Assembly (NCBI GenBank): GCA_024226315.1
Contig: JAAELT010000114.1
Location: 1 to 64,000, forward strand
Length of the DNA stretch: 64,000 nt
Source: a bacterium
GTDB lineage: Bacteria; Acidobacteriota; Thermoanaerobaculia; Multivoradales; J023
Reading direction: 5' to 3'
Position 1 is the first letter of the stretch, and the number at the start of each line of letters is the position of its first letter. A model generated the notes under the pieces. It was not told the origin of the DNA, made no database searches, and worked only from the letters and a program-made list of their open reading frames with translations. Both the position numbers and the translations under genes were made by a program. Shown here piece by piece: positions 27,048-35,253 of this stretch.

Positions 27048-27563
27048 ATGCGCATCTATCTGATCGGCTTCATGGCCGCCGGCAAGACGAAGGTCGGAAT
27101 TTCTCTCTCCGGTCTGCTGGGCTATCGCTTCTGTGATCTCGACCAGGAGATCGAGGGGCAGGTGGGCGCGAGCGTGCGTGAGATCTTCGAGCGCCGGGGT
27201 GAGGACTCCTTTCGCGACCTCGAGCATGGCTGCCTGGAGCGGACGGCGAGCTTCGAGAATGCCGTGATCGCGACCGGCGGCGGCACGATGACGTTCGAGC
27301 GCAATCGCGCCCTGATCCGCGACTCAGGCGTCAGCGTCTGGCTCGATCCGAGCTTCGAGATCCTGCTCGAGCGGCTGGCGCGAGGTGCTCGGGGCAGCCG
27401 GCCGCTGTTTCGTGACGAAGAGCAGGCCCGATCGCTCTATGACAGCCGGCTCGACGCCTATAGGATGGCGGACCTGAGAATCGAGACCATGGCCGAAGAC
27501 ACGCCGGGCGGCGTTGCTGGTAAGATCGCGGCCCGACTCCGAGAGAGAAGTTGCGCTATCTAG
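27048..27563 (+). CDS. aroK: Shikimate kinase, 171 aa
   Basis: It phosphorylates shikimate in aromatic amino-acid biosynthesis. It has a Walker A P-loop (LIGFMAAGKTKVG), the shikimate-binding region (DLDQEIEGQVGASVREIFERRGEDSFRDLE), the GGG loop (ATGGGTM) and a C-terminal lid Arg (RGSRPLF). Length is normal. The ATG at 27048 starts where the family begins; upstream frame overlaps the small transporter subunit. Its 3' end overlaps the next gene by 13 bases. Confidence 0.93.
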   Translation: MRIYLIGFMAAGKTKVGISLSGLLGYRFCDLDQEIEGQVGASVREIFERRGEDSFRDLEHGCLERTASFENAVIATGGGTMTFERNRALIRDSGVSVWLDPSFEILLERLARGARGSRPLFRDEEQARSLYDSRLDAYRMADLRIETMAEDTPGGVAGKIAARLRERSCAI

Positions 27564-28294
27564 TCCTTTCCGACATGCACGGTAACTGGGACGCCTTCGA
27601 GGCGGTCCTGCGCCGTGTTCGCCGCAAGCGTTTCGACGCTATTCTGGTGCTCGGTGACCTGGTGGGTTACGGCGCCGGGCCCAACCAGGTCGTCGAGGCG
27701 GTCAAGGCGATCGAGGGCACGGTGCACGTGGTGCGCGGCAATCACGACAAGGTGGTCTGCGAGCTCGAGGACGGTTCCAACTTCAACCAGCCGGCGCTGG
27801 CCGCCGCCCGCTGGACCACCGAGCGGCTGACCGCGGCCAACATGCGCTACGTCAAGGAGATGCCCCAGGGGCCGATCGAGGTCGCCCGCGATGTGCACAT
27901 CTGCCATGGTTCGCCGCTCGACGAGGACACCTACGTCTTCTCGATCTACGATGCCTACGAGATCTTCACCAACCACGAGGCCGAGCTGGTGTTCTTCGGG
28001 CATACCCACATCCCGTCGATGTTCGTGCAGCAGTCCAAGGGCATCGAGGTGGCGGTGGTGCAGGGGGAGACCTTCACCCTCAAGCTGGAAGAGGGCAAGC
28101 GCTACCTGCTCAACCCCGGATCGATCGGCCAGCCCCGCGACCGCGATCCGCGCGCCTCCTTTCTCACCTACGACAGCGACACCCAGACCGTGCGCTGGCA
28201 GCGCGTCGACTACGCCATCAACAAGGCCCAGGAGCGGATCGTCAAGTCCGGCCTGCCGAAGGTCCTGGCGGATCGCCTGACGCTGGGGATCTAA
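27551..28294 (+). CDS. YfcE/MJ0936-like metallophosphoesterase, 247 aa
   Basis: This is a calcineurin-like phosphoesterase. Metal ligands are in place: D8 and H10 in LSDMHGN, GDLVGYG, GNHD (63-66), HICHGSP and FGHTHIP. The start is TTG inside the end of aroK (13-base overlap). Substrate is unknown; related proteins act on phosphodiesters. It converges on ccmF, and the two stop codons overlap by 4 bases. Confidence 0.9.
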   Translation: MRYLVLSDMHGNWDAFEAVLRRVRRKRFDAILVLGDLVGYGAGPNQVVEAVKAIEGTVHVVRGNHDKVVCELEDGSNFNQPALAAARWTTERLTAANMRYVKEMPQGPIEVARDVHICHGSPLDEDTYVFSIYDAYEIFTNHEAELVFFGHTHIPSMFVQQSKGIEVAVVQGETFTLKLEEGKRYLLNPGSIGQPRDRDPRASFLTYDSDTQTVRWQRVDYAINKAQERIVKSGLPKVLADRLTLGI

Positions 28295-30546
28295 GCCGTC
28301 TTCGCGTCAATCAGCCTCGCCGTCTTGTAGCGCTTCCAGGTCGACAGCAGGCCGCCGGCAAGCACCACGTAGAGGCCGTACCAGACCATTTTGATCAGCG
28401 GCTTGCGGGTGACGTCGAGCGACAGCCGGGCCTTCTGGGGCACGGAGCCGATACCGGCGACGTCGAGCTGTACCTTGCCGACGCCGGGGTTGATGCCGGT
28501 CATGGCGATCATGCCGCCGCCGGGCAGCTCGACCGGCGGCGTCTGCACCTGGCCGCCGGAGGAGAAGCGGTAGAGCGCGGTGACCGACACGGCTTCGCCA
28601 TCGCCCGATCGGACCTCGAGGTCTGCGCCGAGAGTCACCAGGCCACCGTCAGCAAGCGCGAGCTGCGGATCGCCGGTGTCGCTCAGGTTGAAATCGACGA
28701 AGCGGATCGTCAGATCCCCGGCGGTGGTGGTCTCGCCCCGGCCCAGCTGCATGCGGTGATCGACGCCCGGCGGCTGCCCCGGCTCGTATTGGATCGGCGA
28801 GATGTAGAAGTCCCGCAGCAGGGTGTTCTTGACGTCGGGATTGACCATCAGCTGCCGGGACCGGTCGTTCAAGAAGAACTTCGGCCGGGCCAGGTAGGTG
28901 AAGCCGTCGTCGCGGGCGACCCTCACCTCCATGTGCTCTTTCTCGCGTCCCTGGCGCGGCACGTAGCGCTCGAAAGTCAGGGTCAGGTCGTCGCCGACCT
29001 GTCGCGGGACGCCCTGCTCCAGCGTCACCTTGGCGCTCTGGTCGTAAGCGGAGGACGCCAGGACACCGAGGAGCATGATCCCGACGCCGACGTGGGCAAG
29101 ATAGCCGCCGGCATTGGCCAGCCCGCCGGCGCGGGCCATGGTGATCACCTTCTGCAGGTTGGCGGCGAGCGCGGCACCTGCGAGGAAGACGTACAGCAGA
29201 TGGAACGGCTGCTCGACGCCGCTGATGGCAGCGACGGCCGTGATCGCCAATGCCACGCCCAGGCTGGGCACGAGCTTGCGCAGCAGCTCGCTGGCCGGCG
29301 TGCCCTTCCAGGTGAGGAACGGAATGAGTGCCAACAGCAGACCGACCAGGATCGCCAACGGCAGGTGCACCTTGTTGTACCACTCGGGACCGACCTGCGC
29401 CGGGTTCTCCTGGAACCGGGTCAGGAGCGGCGCCGAGGTGCCGACGGTGACGAGCACTGCCGAGACCGTGACCACGACCGTCGACAACACGAGTCCGAGA
29501 CCGCGCGAGAGCAGCGGATCCTCGTTGGTATTGGTCTCGACCTTGCTCAATCGGGTCACCAGAAGGTAGAGCGAAGCGAACAGGAAGAAGCCCATCCACA
29601 GGAGCAGGAAGCGGCTGATCCCGAGGTCGACGAAGCTGTGGACGGAGAAGTCGGCGAGCACTCCGGAGCGGGTCAGGAAGGTGCCGTAGAGCACCGACAA
29701 GTAAAGCAGGCAGGCGATCACCAGGTTGGCCCGGCGGTAGCGGCCCTTGGTGCGCTCGAGGTACATGCCGTGGATCAGCACGGTGCCCAGCAGCCAGGGG
29801 ATGAGTGAGGCGTTCTCCACCGGGTCCCAGCCCCAGTAGCCGCCCCAGCCGAGGGTCTTGTAGGCCCAGTAGCCGCCCATCAGAATGGCGGTGCCGAGCA
29901 CCAGGAATCCACCCAGCGTCCACGGGAAGGCGCGGTTCACCCAGGTCGAGGTGTCGCGCCGCCACATGGCGGCGGCGGCGAACGCGAAGGGGATGGCGCC
30001 GGCCGCGTAGCCGATGAACATGACCGGCGGATGGATCACCATCCAGTCGTCCTGCAGCAGCGGGTTGAGCCCGGTGCCGTCCACCGGCGTCTCCGCCAGC
30101 ATGACGAACGGGTTCTCGCGCACCAGGATGAACAGCAGGCCGAACAGCGTCAGGATGTAGACGGCCATCACCGTCGGCTCGGCGCGGCCGGCGGAGCGCG
30201 ACAGCGGCACGCCGAGCAGGACGCCGAACAGCAGCCAGATCAGGAAGCTGCCTTTCTGCCCGGCCCAGAAGGCCGCGAGCTGGAAGTGGAACGGCAGGTC
30301 CAGCCCCGAGTATTGGTAGACGTACTCGATCCGGAAGTCGCGCCGCATCAGGCACAGCGCCAGCACCAGCGAGCCGAGAACGATCGACAGCGTGAAGAAC
30401 AGGTAGCCGCGGCGCGCGAACGCGAGCGTGTCGTGATCGCCGTGGCGCGCCCGCGTGTAGCCGTAGAACGCCGCGAGCCCGAAAAAGAGCGCGCACCACA
30501 TGGTGACGGCTCCGGGCAGGTAGAGCTGGGAGAGGGAGTCCAACAT
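28291..30546 (-). CDS. ccmF: Cytochrome c maturation protein CcmF, 751 aa
   Basis: This is the heme-ligating integral membrane protein of the system I heme lyase. It has many transmembrane helices, the tryptophan-rich WWD motif (LGWGGYWGWDPVENASLIPWLLGT) and conserved histidines in the flanking helices (VIHPPVMFIGY). The C-terminal ~200 residues form a large periplasmic domain (LEQGVPRQVGDDLTLTFERYVPRQG). ccmE, ccmD and ccmC lie directly upstream in the same orientation. CcmG and CcmH are not in the window. Confidence 0.95.
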   Translation of the reverse strand: MLDSLSQLYLPGAVTMWCALFFGLAAFYGYTRARHGDHDTLAFARRGYLFFTLSIVLGSLVLALCLMRRDFRIEYVYQYSGLDLPFHFQLAAFWAGQKGSFLIWLLFGVLLGVPLSRSAGRAEPTVMAVYILTLFGLLFILVRENPFVMLAETPVDGTGLNPLLQDDWMVIHPPVMFIGYAAGAIPFAFAAAAMWRRDTSTWVNRAFPWTLGGFLVLGTAILMGGYWAYKTLGWGGYWGWDPVENASLIPWLLGTVLIHGMYLERTKGRYRRANLVIACLLYLSVLYGTFLTRSGVLADFSVHSFVDLGISRFLLLWMGFFLFASLYLLVTRLSKVETNTNEDPLLSRGLGLVLSTVVVTVSAVLVTVGTSAPLLTRFQENPAQVGPEWYNKVHLPLAILVGLLLALIPFLTWKGTPASELLRKLVPSLGVALAITAVAAISGVEQPFHLLYVFLAGAALAANLQKVITMARAGGLANAGGYLAHVGVGIMLLGVLASSAYDQSAKVTLEQGVPRQVGDDLTLTFERYVPRQGREKEHMEVRVARDDGFTYLARPKFFLNDRSRQLMVNPDVKNTLLRDFYISPIQYEPGQPPGVDHRMQLGRGETTTAGDLTIRFVDFNLSDTGDPQLALADGGLVTLGADLEVRSGDGEAVSVTALYRFSSGGQVQTPPVELPGGGMIAMTGINPGVGKVQLDVAGIGSVPQKARLSLDVTRKPLIKMVWYGLYVVLAGGLLSTWKRYKTARLIDAKTA

Positions 30547-30555
30547 GGAGAGGCG

Positions 30556-30963
30556 TCAGCCGTAGGTCTTGGTTTCGACGCTCTCCAGGCCCTGGTATTT
30601 CGACGGGCACTTGACTAGCAGCTGCTTGGCCGCGAATTCGTTTTGCTCGGCGTCGAAGCGGCCGATTGCCACGATCGACACCGCGTCTTCGAAGTTGGCT
30701 GGTTTGACGCCGTCGTAGCGCACCTGGATCGTCTCCGAAGTCTCCGCTTCGATCAGGGTGAAGCGCAGATAGCCTTGCGCTTCGTCGTAGGAGCTCGATC
30801 CCTTGTCCAGGCCGCCGGCGACCTGCACCGTCCGCTCGGCCTCGCGAGCCACGTCGTAAGGCACGTAGGGCGTCAGGGCACCCTGGAACTCGGTGTACGA
30901 GAAGCCGGCGAAGACCACCAGCAACAAGCCACCAATGAGGTAGTAGACGTGTTTGGTCTTCAT
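30556..30963 (-). CDS. ccmE: Heme chaperone CcmE (CxxxY type), 135 aa
   Basis: This periplasmic heme carrier sits between CcmC and CcmF. It has an N-terminal anchor helix (HVYYLIGGLLLVVFAGFSYT) and an OB-fold domain (GGLDKGSSSYDEAQGYLRFTLIE; IQVRYDGVKPANFEDAVSIVAIGRFD). The usual heme-attaching HxxxY is replaced by C119-P-S-K-Y123. This CxxxY variant is known from Desulfovibrio and some archaea. The start overlaps the ccmD stop (ATGA). Confidence 0.92.
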   Translation of the reverse strand: MKTKHVYYLIGGLLLVVFAGFSYTEFQGALTPYVPYDVAREAERTVQVAGGLDKGSSSYDEAQGYLRFTLIEAETSETIQVRYDGVKPANFEDAVSIVAIGRFDAEQNEFAAKQLLVKCPSKYQGLESVETKTYG

Positions 30964-31076
30964 CGATCTTTCTCCTGCTGGCTGATCTTGCGCTCCAGGC
31001 TGAGCAGGTAGAGGAACAACCCGGTCCAGATGATCAGGTTGACCACCGCGACCCACATTACACCGCCTTCGTTCAC
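30960..31076 (-). CDS. ccmD: CcmD-like small membrane protein, 38 aa
   Basis: This is a short single-helix protein, MWVAVVNLIIWTGLFLYLLSLERKISQ, at the position of ccmD between ccmC and ccmE. CcmD assists release of heme-loaded CcmE from CcmABC. A GTG at 31076 with AGGTGAG 6 bases upstream gives 38 residues; an ATG at 31058 would give 32. Its stop overlaps the ccmE start. The sequence is too short for motif proof, so the call rests on position and topology. Confidence 0.8.
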   Translation of the reverse strand: MNEGGVMWVAVVNLIIWTGLFLYLLSLERKISQQEKDR

Positions 31077-31123
31077 TGTTTTCTCACCTATTCGGGTAGT
31101 TTCGTGGGTGGTTTTCCTGGCCC

Positions 31124-31795
31124 CTAATCGTCCAGGAGCAATTCGGCGCGCCCTTCGATTGCCAGGATGCGGCGACGCATGCTCTGCATCCAGAAGAACA
31201 GCGCGGTGAAACCGAGTACCGAGGCGATGAGCACGACGGCGATCCCGGAGTCCATCCCGGTGCCCGCCGGTTTCGGATGCAGCGAGAATGCCGCCAGGCG
31301 CGGCATGATGAAGTAGAGGAACGGCGCGACGATGAAGCCGAGCACGGCGTAGGCGGCCGAGATTCGCGCCCGGTTCTCGGGATCCTCGATCGCGCCGCGC
31401 AGGGTCAGGTAGGCGGCGTAGAAGACCAGCGCCAGGGCCATCGAGGTCTGGCGCGGATCCCAGTTCCAGTAGGCGCCCCACTGCACCTTCGACCATACCG
31501 CCCCGGTGATGGTGGCGAGCGCGCAGAACAGCAGGCTCACCTCGATCGCCGCGAGGCTGGCGTGGTCCGCCTCGGGCCGGCGCTTCCACAAATAGAGGAC
31601 GCTCCACACCGCGGCGGTGAGGAAGCCGATGAACGACACGATCGCCGTCGGCACGTGGAAGAACAGGATGCGCCCCGACTGCGGGCTCTGGTGGTCTGTG
31701 CCGTCGAAACCCTGGAACAGCGGCGCCCACAAGAAGGCCGCCAGGATGACGACGCACAGCCAAAGCCACAGGAGCCAGGGTAGGAAGGTTTTCAC
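31124..31795 (-). CDS. ccmC: Heme exporter / cytochrome c maturation protein CcmC, 223 aa
   Basis: It presents heme to CcmE. Six transmembrane helices flank the WWD motif (VQWGAYWNWDPRQTSMALALVFYAAYL), with histidines in RILFFHVPTA and YFIMPRLAAFSLHP for heme ligation. Length matches the family. It is the first gene of the ccmCDEF run; its ccmA/B partners lie 2 kb away, separated by two plus-strand genes. Confidence 0.95.
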   Translation of the reverse strand: MKTFLPWLLWLWLCVVILAAFLWAPLFQGFDGTDHQSPQSGRILFFHVPTAIVSFIGFLTAAVWSVLYLWKRRPEADHASLAAIEVSLLFCALATITGAVWSKVQWGAYWNWDPRQTSMALALVFYAAYLTLRGAIEDPENRARISAAYAVLGFIVAPFLYFIMPRLAAFSLHPKPAGTGMDSGIAVVLIASVLGFTALFFWMQSMRRRILAIEGRAELLLDD

Positions 31796-31864
31796 GTTGA
31801 GCCTGTTCCTCGTCGAGTCGGGGCCGACGCCCAGTGAGCCTCGCTATCTTATACGATGTGATCG

Positions 31865-32380
31865 ATGGCTTCAGATGATGGCGGAGCCGGCTCCGGCAGC
31901 GATGCGCGGCGGTTCGAGGCGGTGGTCTACAAGGTCGGCCAGCTGCGCTGCGTCGACGTGCCGGCGGAGGTCTCGGCGGCTTTCGGCGATGGGCGCATTG
32001 CTGTGCGCGTGAGCGTCGAGTCGCCGTTCGCAGAGGGCGGCGAGGAGCAGACGTCTCTGGTGCCCACCAAGAAGGGTGGCCACAGGCTGTTCCTGGCCGC
32101 GGGCCTGCGCAAATCCGCGGGCATCGACGCCGGCGACCCGGTGACCCTGCGGCTGCGCCCCGACGCCCGCGGCGGCGAGCCCGATCTGCCGCCCGAGCTG
32201 GTCGCCGCGCTGGCCGTCGTTCCAGGAGGCATGGAGGAGCTGCTCTCGCGCAGCCCGGCCGACCGCCGCCAGCTGGTGCACTTCGTCCAGCAGCCGAAGA
32301 GCCGGGATGCCCGCCGGAGTCGCGTCGCTCAGGCGGTGAAGATGGTCATGCGAGGCAAGCCGAAGAGGAAGAAGCGGTGA
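31865..32380 (+). CDS. DUF1905 / YdeI-type protein, 171 aa
   Basis: The N-terminal half is a DUF1905 beta barrel (VVYKVGQLRCVDVPAEVSAAFG ... VPTKKGGHRLFLAAGLRKSAGIDAGDPVTLRLRPD). The C-terminal half is a YdeI/OmpD-associated helical segment (LPPELVAAL ... LSRSPADRRQLVHFVQQPKSRDARRSRVAQAVKMV), ending very basic. The family has no established function, although YdeI is linked to polymyxin or bacteriocin resistance in enterics. It is divergent from ccmC and sits inside the split ccm locus. TATACG lies just before the start. Confidence 0.82.
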   Translation: MASDDGGAGSGSDARRFEAVVYKVGQLRCVDVPAEVSAAFGDGRIAVRVSVESPFAEGGEEQTSLVPTKKGGHRLFLAAGLRKSAGIDAGDPVTLRLRPDARGGEPDLPPELVAALAVVPGGMEELLSRSPADRRQLVHFVQQPKSRDARRSRVAQAVKMVMRGKPKRKKR

Positions 32381-33846
32381 GGTTCGGGCCGCTCCGGAAA
32401 GTGCGTTACCGGGCTGGCATTGGCGCGTTGGCCGTCGTACTCATGACCCTCGTCGCCGGCGTCGCCCTCCACCTCTACGGGCGGGTCTGTTTCGCCAGGG
32501 CCACCGCGGGACTCGAAACGCTTTTGGGAAAAGAGCTCGTATTCGACTTCTCTCATCTCGAGACCTCACCGCTGCCGAAGGAAGAGAACGCAGCGAAACG
32601 GCTGCTCGAAGGTACGAAGGCTCTGGAGCTCTCGGACAGCGAACGTCGTCGGATTACCGAGGCATGGCATCTTGCCCGCCACGAGTGGTCCCCGGAGTTG
32701 GAGGCAAGTGTCCGCGCCCTGATCGGCCGCCATCGTGGTGGCCTCGAGATCTTGCACGAGGTGGCAGCGCTCGAACGGTCTAGCTTCGGGATCAAGTACC
32801 GCGACGGATACTACCGCGACGGACACACCACGTTTAAGCCTCCCGATTTGGCTTTAGTCGACATCGCTCGATTGCTCAACGTCGAAGGGCGACTAGCTCT
32901 TGCCGACGGCGATGTAGACGGTGGACTCGCCGCGGCGGGCGCTCTGGCTCGAATCGCCACGTCCCTCCAGCAGGAATCGATCCCTTCCTACCTGCTCATC
33001 GCATTGAGCGTAGAGCGGTCTCTGAACCGTTTGGTGTTCGAGAGTCTCGAGAAGTCGGAGCCCCGGGACGCGAACGCAAGGCTTCTCACTGAGCTCGAGG
33101 CCGTGCTCCCCGCTTGGGACTGGCAGAAAAGGGCTCGGGAGATCCTGGTCATCAATGGCTCGATGTGGAGCGCCGATGTCCGCGAGGATGTTTCGTTGCC
33201 CTGGCTGGTGCGTTTTCTCTTCGGTCACCTGGCGGGCGCGGAAGCCCTCGTTGGTACTAGGAAGTCGATAGAGATGATTCCCCTGCCCTACGGCAGGGCT
33301 CAGGGTCGCTTCGACGCAGCTTCCCCCCGTCCATCGAGGAGTCTGGTTGCTTTGTTCAGGGTTTGGCAGCTCCGGGAGGTGGGGGTGCAACTGGGCCAGT
33401 TGTCTTTCACCTCGCGCGACGCTCTGGTGACGTTTCGGCAAATGCTCGCGACCTTGCCTCGAAGCACGGCCCGGGATCCCTCCGCCAACTCCTGGGGGCG
33501 GTTTATCGGCCTCTATCTGAAATGCCAGGTGATCGCGGCGGAGCGGCAGCTATTACGTGCCGCGTTGGCTCTGCGCCGGGACGGTATCGTCCATGGCGGC
33601 TATCCGCCGGAACGCCCGGCGTCAGCGGTTCTCGCCAAACCGAGCCCCTTCACTGGGCAGCTCATTGCCTACCGACTTGGTGACGACGGTTCACTCGTCC
33701 TAGAGCTCGAAGGTGCGCAGGAGCTGCTGGCGGAGAGGTGGGGCGGGCGTTCATGGACGAGAGACAAGGAAACGCGGGATAGGGTGAATCGACAGCTGCG
33801 AGACAAGGTCCTCGCCGTGACACTGCCACCGCCTGCCCCCCATTGA
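32377..33846 (+). CDS. Membrane-anchored hypothetical protein, 489 aa
   Basis: The GTG start overlaps the previous stop (GTGA). One N-terminal transmembrane helix (~14-35, IGALAVVLMTLVAGVALHLYGRV) is followed by a large helical domain, probably periplasmic (ENAAKRLLEGTKALELSDSERRRITEAW; LLNVEGRLALADGDVDGGLAAAGALARIATSL). I do not recognise the family. Its position between ccmC and ccmB suggests insertion rather than a role in heme export. Translational coupling with the DUF1905 gene is likely. Confidence 0.75.
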   Translation: MRFGPLRKVRYRAGIGALAVVLMTLVAGVALHLYGRVCFARATAGLETLLGKELVFDFSHLETSPLPKEENAAKRLLEGTKALELSDSERRRITEAWHLARHEWSPELEASVRALIGRHRGGLEILHEVAALERSSFGIKYRDGYYRDGHTTFKPPDLALVDIARLLNVEGRLALADGDVDGGLAAAGALARIATSLQQESIPSYLLIALSVERSLNRLVFESLEKSEPRDANARLLTELEAVLPAWDWQKRAREILVINGSMWSADVREDVSLPWLVRFLFGHLAGAEALVGTRKSIEMIPLPYGRAQGRFDAASPRPSRSLVALFRVWQLREVGVQLGQLSFTSRDALVTFRQMLATLPRSTARDPSANSWGRFIGLYLKCQVIAAERQLLRAALALRRDGIVHGGYPPERPASAVLAKPSPFTGQLIAYRLGDDGSLVLELEGAQELLAERWGGRSWTRDKETRDRVNRQLRDKVLAVTLPPPAPH

Positions 33847-33914
33847 CGACCGTCCTGAGGACCGCCGCCTGTCCAACCGGCTCTCCGACCCGCCGTTCTA
33901 CCTGGTCGCGGGAA

Positions 33915-34598
33915 TCAAGGATTCCAGATCGCCGGGAAGAGCATCAGGCCGGCGATGGTGAGCATCGCGTCGTAGGTGGCGATCAGGGAGAGGAAGGCCT
34001 GAGCCGGCTCGTCGGTGACCGCGCCGATCGTCGCCTCGACGGCGAACTTGAGCAAAGGCAGCAGGATCGGGAAGGCGAGCACGGCGAACAGCGGACCGCG
34101 CGCCCGCGCCTGGGCGACCATGGCGGCGATCAGGGTGCTGCCGATCGCCAGGCCGTAGCCGCCGGCGAGCAGGGTCAGGCCGAGCCGCGCGGCCGAGGCG
34201 ATCGGCATCTGCAGCATGGCGACGTAGAGCGGCGCGATCAGCAGCTCGAGCGCCAGGATCAAGGTCAGGTTGTAGAGCGCCTTGCCACAGAACAGGCTCG
34301 ACGGATGGGCCGAAAGGCGCAGGGCGATGGCGGTTTTGGCCTCTTCCTCGTGCACGAAGGTCCGGGGCAGTCCGGCCGAGGCCGCGAACAGCAGGATCAG
34401 CCAGAGCAGCACCGGCAGGAACGGCCGTGCCTCCTCGGAAGCGCCCACCGGCCCGAGCGTCATGCTGACCACCACCAGGGTGGTGAAGGCGAACAGCGCG
34501 ATGGTGTTCAGGGCGTAGCGCGTGCGCAGCTCGAGCCGCCACTCCTTGCGGAAGATGGTGGCGGTCTCAGCTATCCAGATCGAGATGCGACGTGACAT
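33915..34598 (-). CDS. ccmB: Heme exporter protein CcmB, 227 aa
   Basis: This is the membrane subunit of the CcmAB ABC transporter that drives release of holo-CcmE. It has the cytoplasmic N-terminus KEWRLELRTRYALNTIALFAFTT, the family motif FVHEEEAKTAIALRLSA (usually FxxExExGTLExL) and six predicted transmembrane helices. It overlaps ccmA by 32 bases. The start at 34598 fits the family N-terminus. Confidence 0.93.
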   Translation of the reverse strand: MSRRISIWIAETATIFRKEWRLELRTRYALNTIALFAFTTLVVVSMTLGPVGASEEARPFLPVLLWLILLFAASAGLPRTFVHEEEAKTAIALRLSAHPSSLFCGKALYNLTLILALELLIAPLYVAMLQMPIASAARLGLTLLAGGYGLAIGSTLIAAMVAQARARGPLFAVLAFPILLPLLKFAVEATIGAVTDEPAQAFLSLIATYDAMLTIAGLMLFPAIWNP

Positions 34599-35196
34599 GA
34601 GGAAGGTCCAGGAGATCGGGGCTCGCGACCACCGCGAGTCCGGTTTCGAGATGTTCGCGCAGCAGCTCCAGCACGTCGACGCGGCCCGGCTCGTCGAGAT
34701 TCTGGAGCGGTTCGTCGAGCAGCAGCACGGGCGGCCGGTGGAGCACCGCCCAGGCGAAGCGCAATCGCTGCCGCATACCCGAGGAGAGCGCGGCGGCGGC
34801 GCGATCGTGCGGCAGGCCGAGGCGATCGAGGAGCTCCGCGCCACGCCTTGGATCGGTACCGCGCAGACGGCCGAAGAAATCCAGGTTCTCGAGCGTGGTG
34901 AGCTCCGGATAGAGCTCGAGGTCCGGCGACACGAAGCCGACGGCGTACCGGCGCTCGGCGACGTCGAGGGCAGTGCCGTCGACTCGGCACTCGATGGTGC
35001 CCCGCTGCGGCGCCATGAGCCCGGCCAGGCAGCGCAGGAGGGTGCTCTTGCCGCAGCCGTTGGAGCCCGAGACGAGCAGCAGCTCGCCGGCCGCCACCCG
35101 GCCGCTCACCCCTCGCAGCACGCGCAGGCGGCCGAAGCTGCGGCGCAGATCGGCGAAGGCCAGCTCGGCGTGAGGAGGCGCGGCGGAGTCCGGCAT
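34567..35196 (-). CDS. ccmA: Heme exporter ATP-binding protein CcmA, 209 aa
   Basis: This is the ABC ATPase partner of CcmB. Walker A is GSNGCGKST, the signature is LSSGMRQR (a weak LSGGQ form) and Walker B is VLLLDEPLQNLD. Length is typical for CcmA. The ATG at 35196 is chosen because the N-terminal beta strands begin there; the frame continues upstream into the divergent lipoprotein gene. It is divergent from the HEAT/cyclophilin lipoprotein, which starts 58 bases away. Confidence 0.93.
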   Translation of the reverse strand: MPDSAAPPHAELAFADLRRSFGRLRVLRGVSGRVAAGELLLVSGSNGCGKSTLLRCLAGLMAPQRGTIECRVDGTALDVAERRYAVGFVSPDLELYPELTTLENLDFFGRLRGTDPRRGAELLDRLGLPHDRAAAALSSGMRQRLRFAWAVLHRPPVLLLDEPLQNLDEPGRVDVLELLREHLETGLAVVASPDLLDLPHVTSHLDLDS

Positions 35197-35253
35197 GGCC
35201 GGATTATAGGCGTCAAGTTGTGTCGTTTGTTTCGAGCACGTAGGATTCCCACA

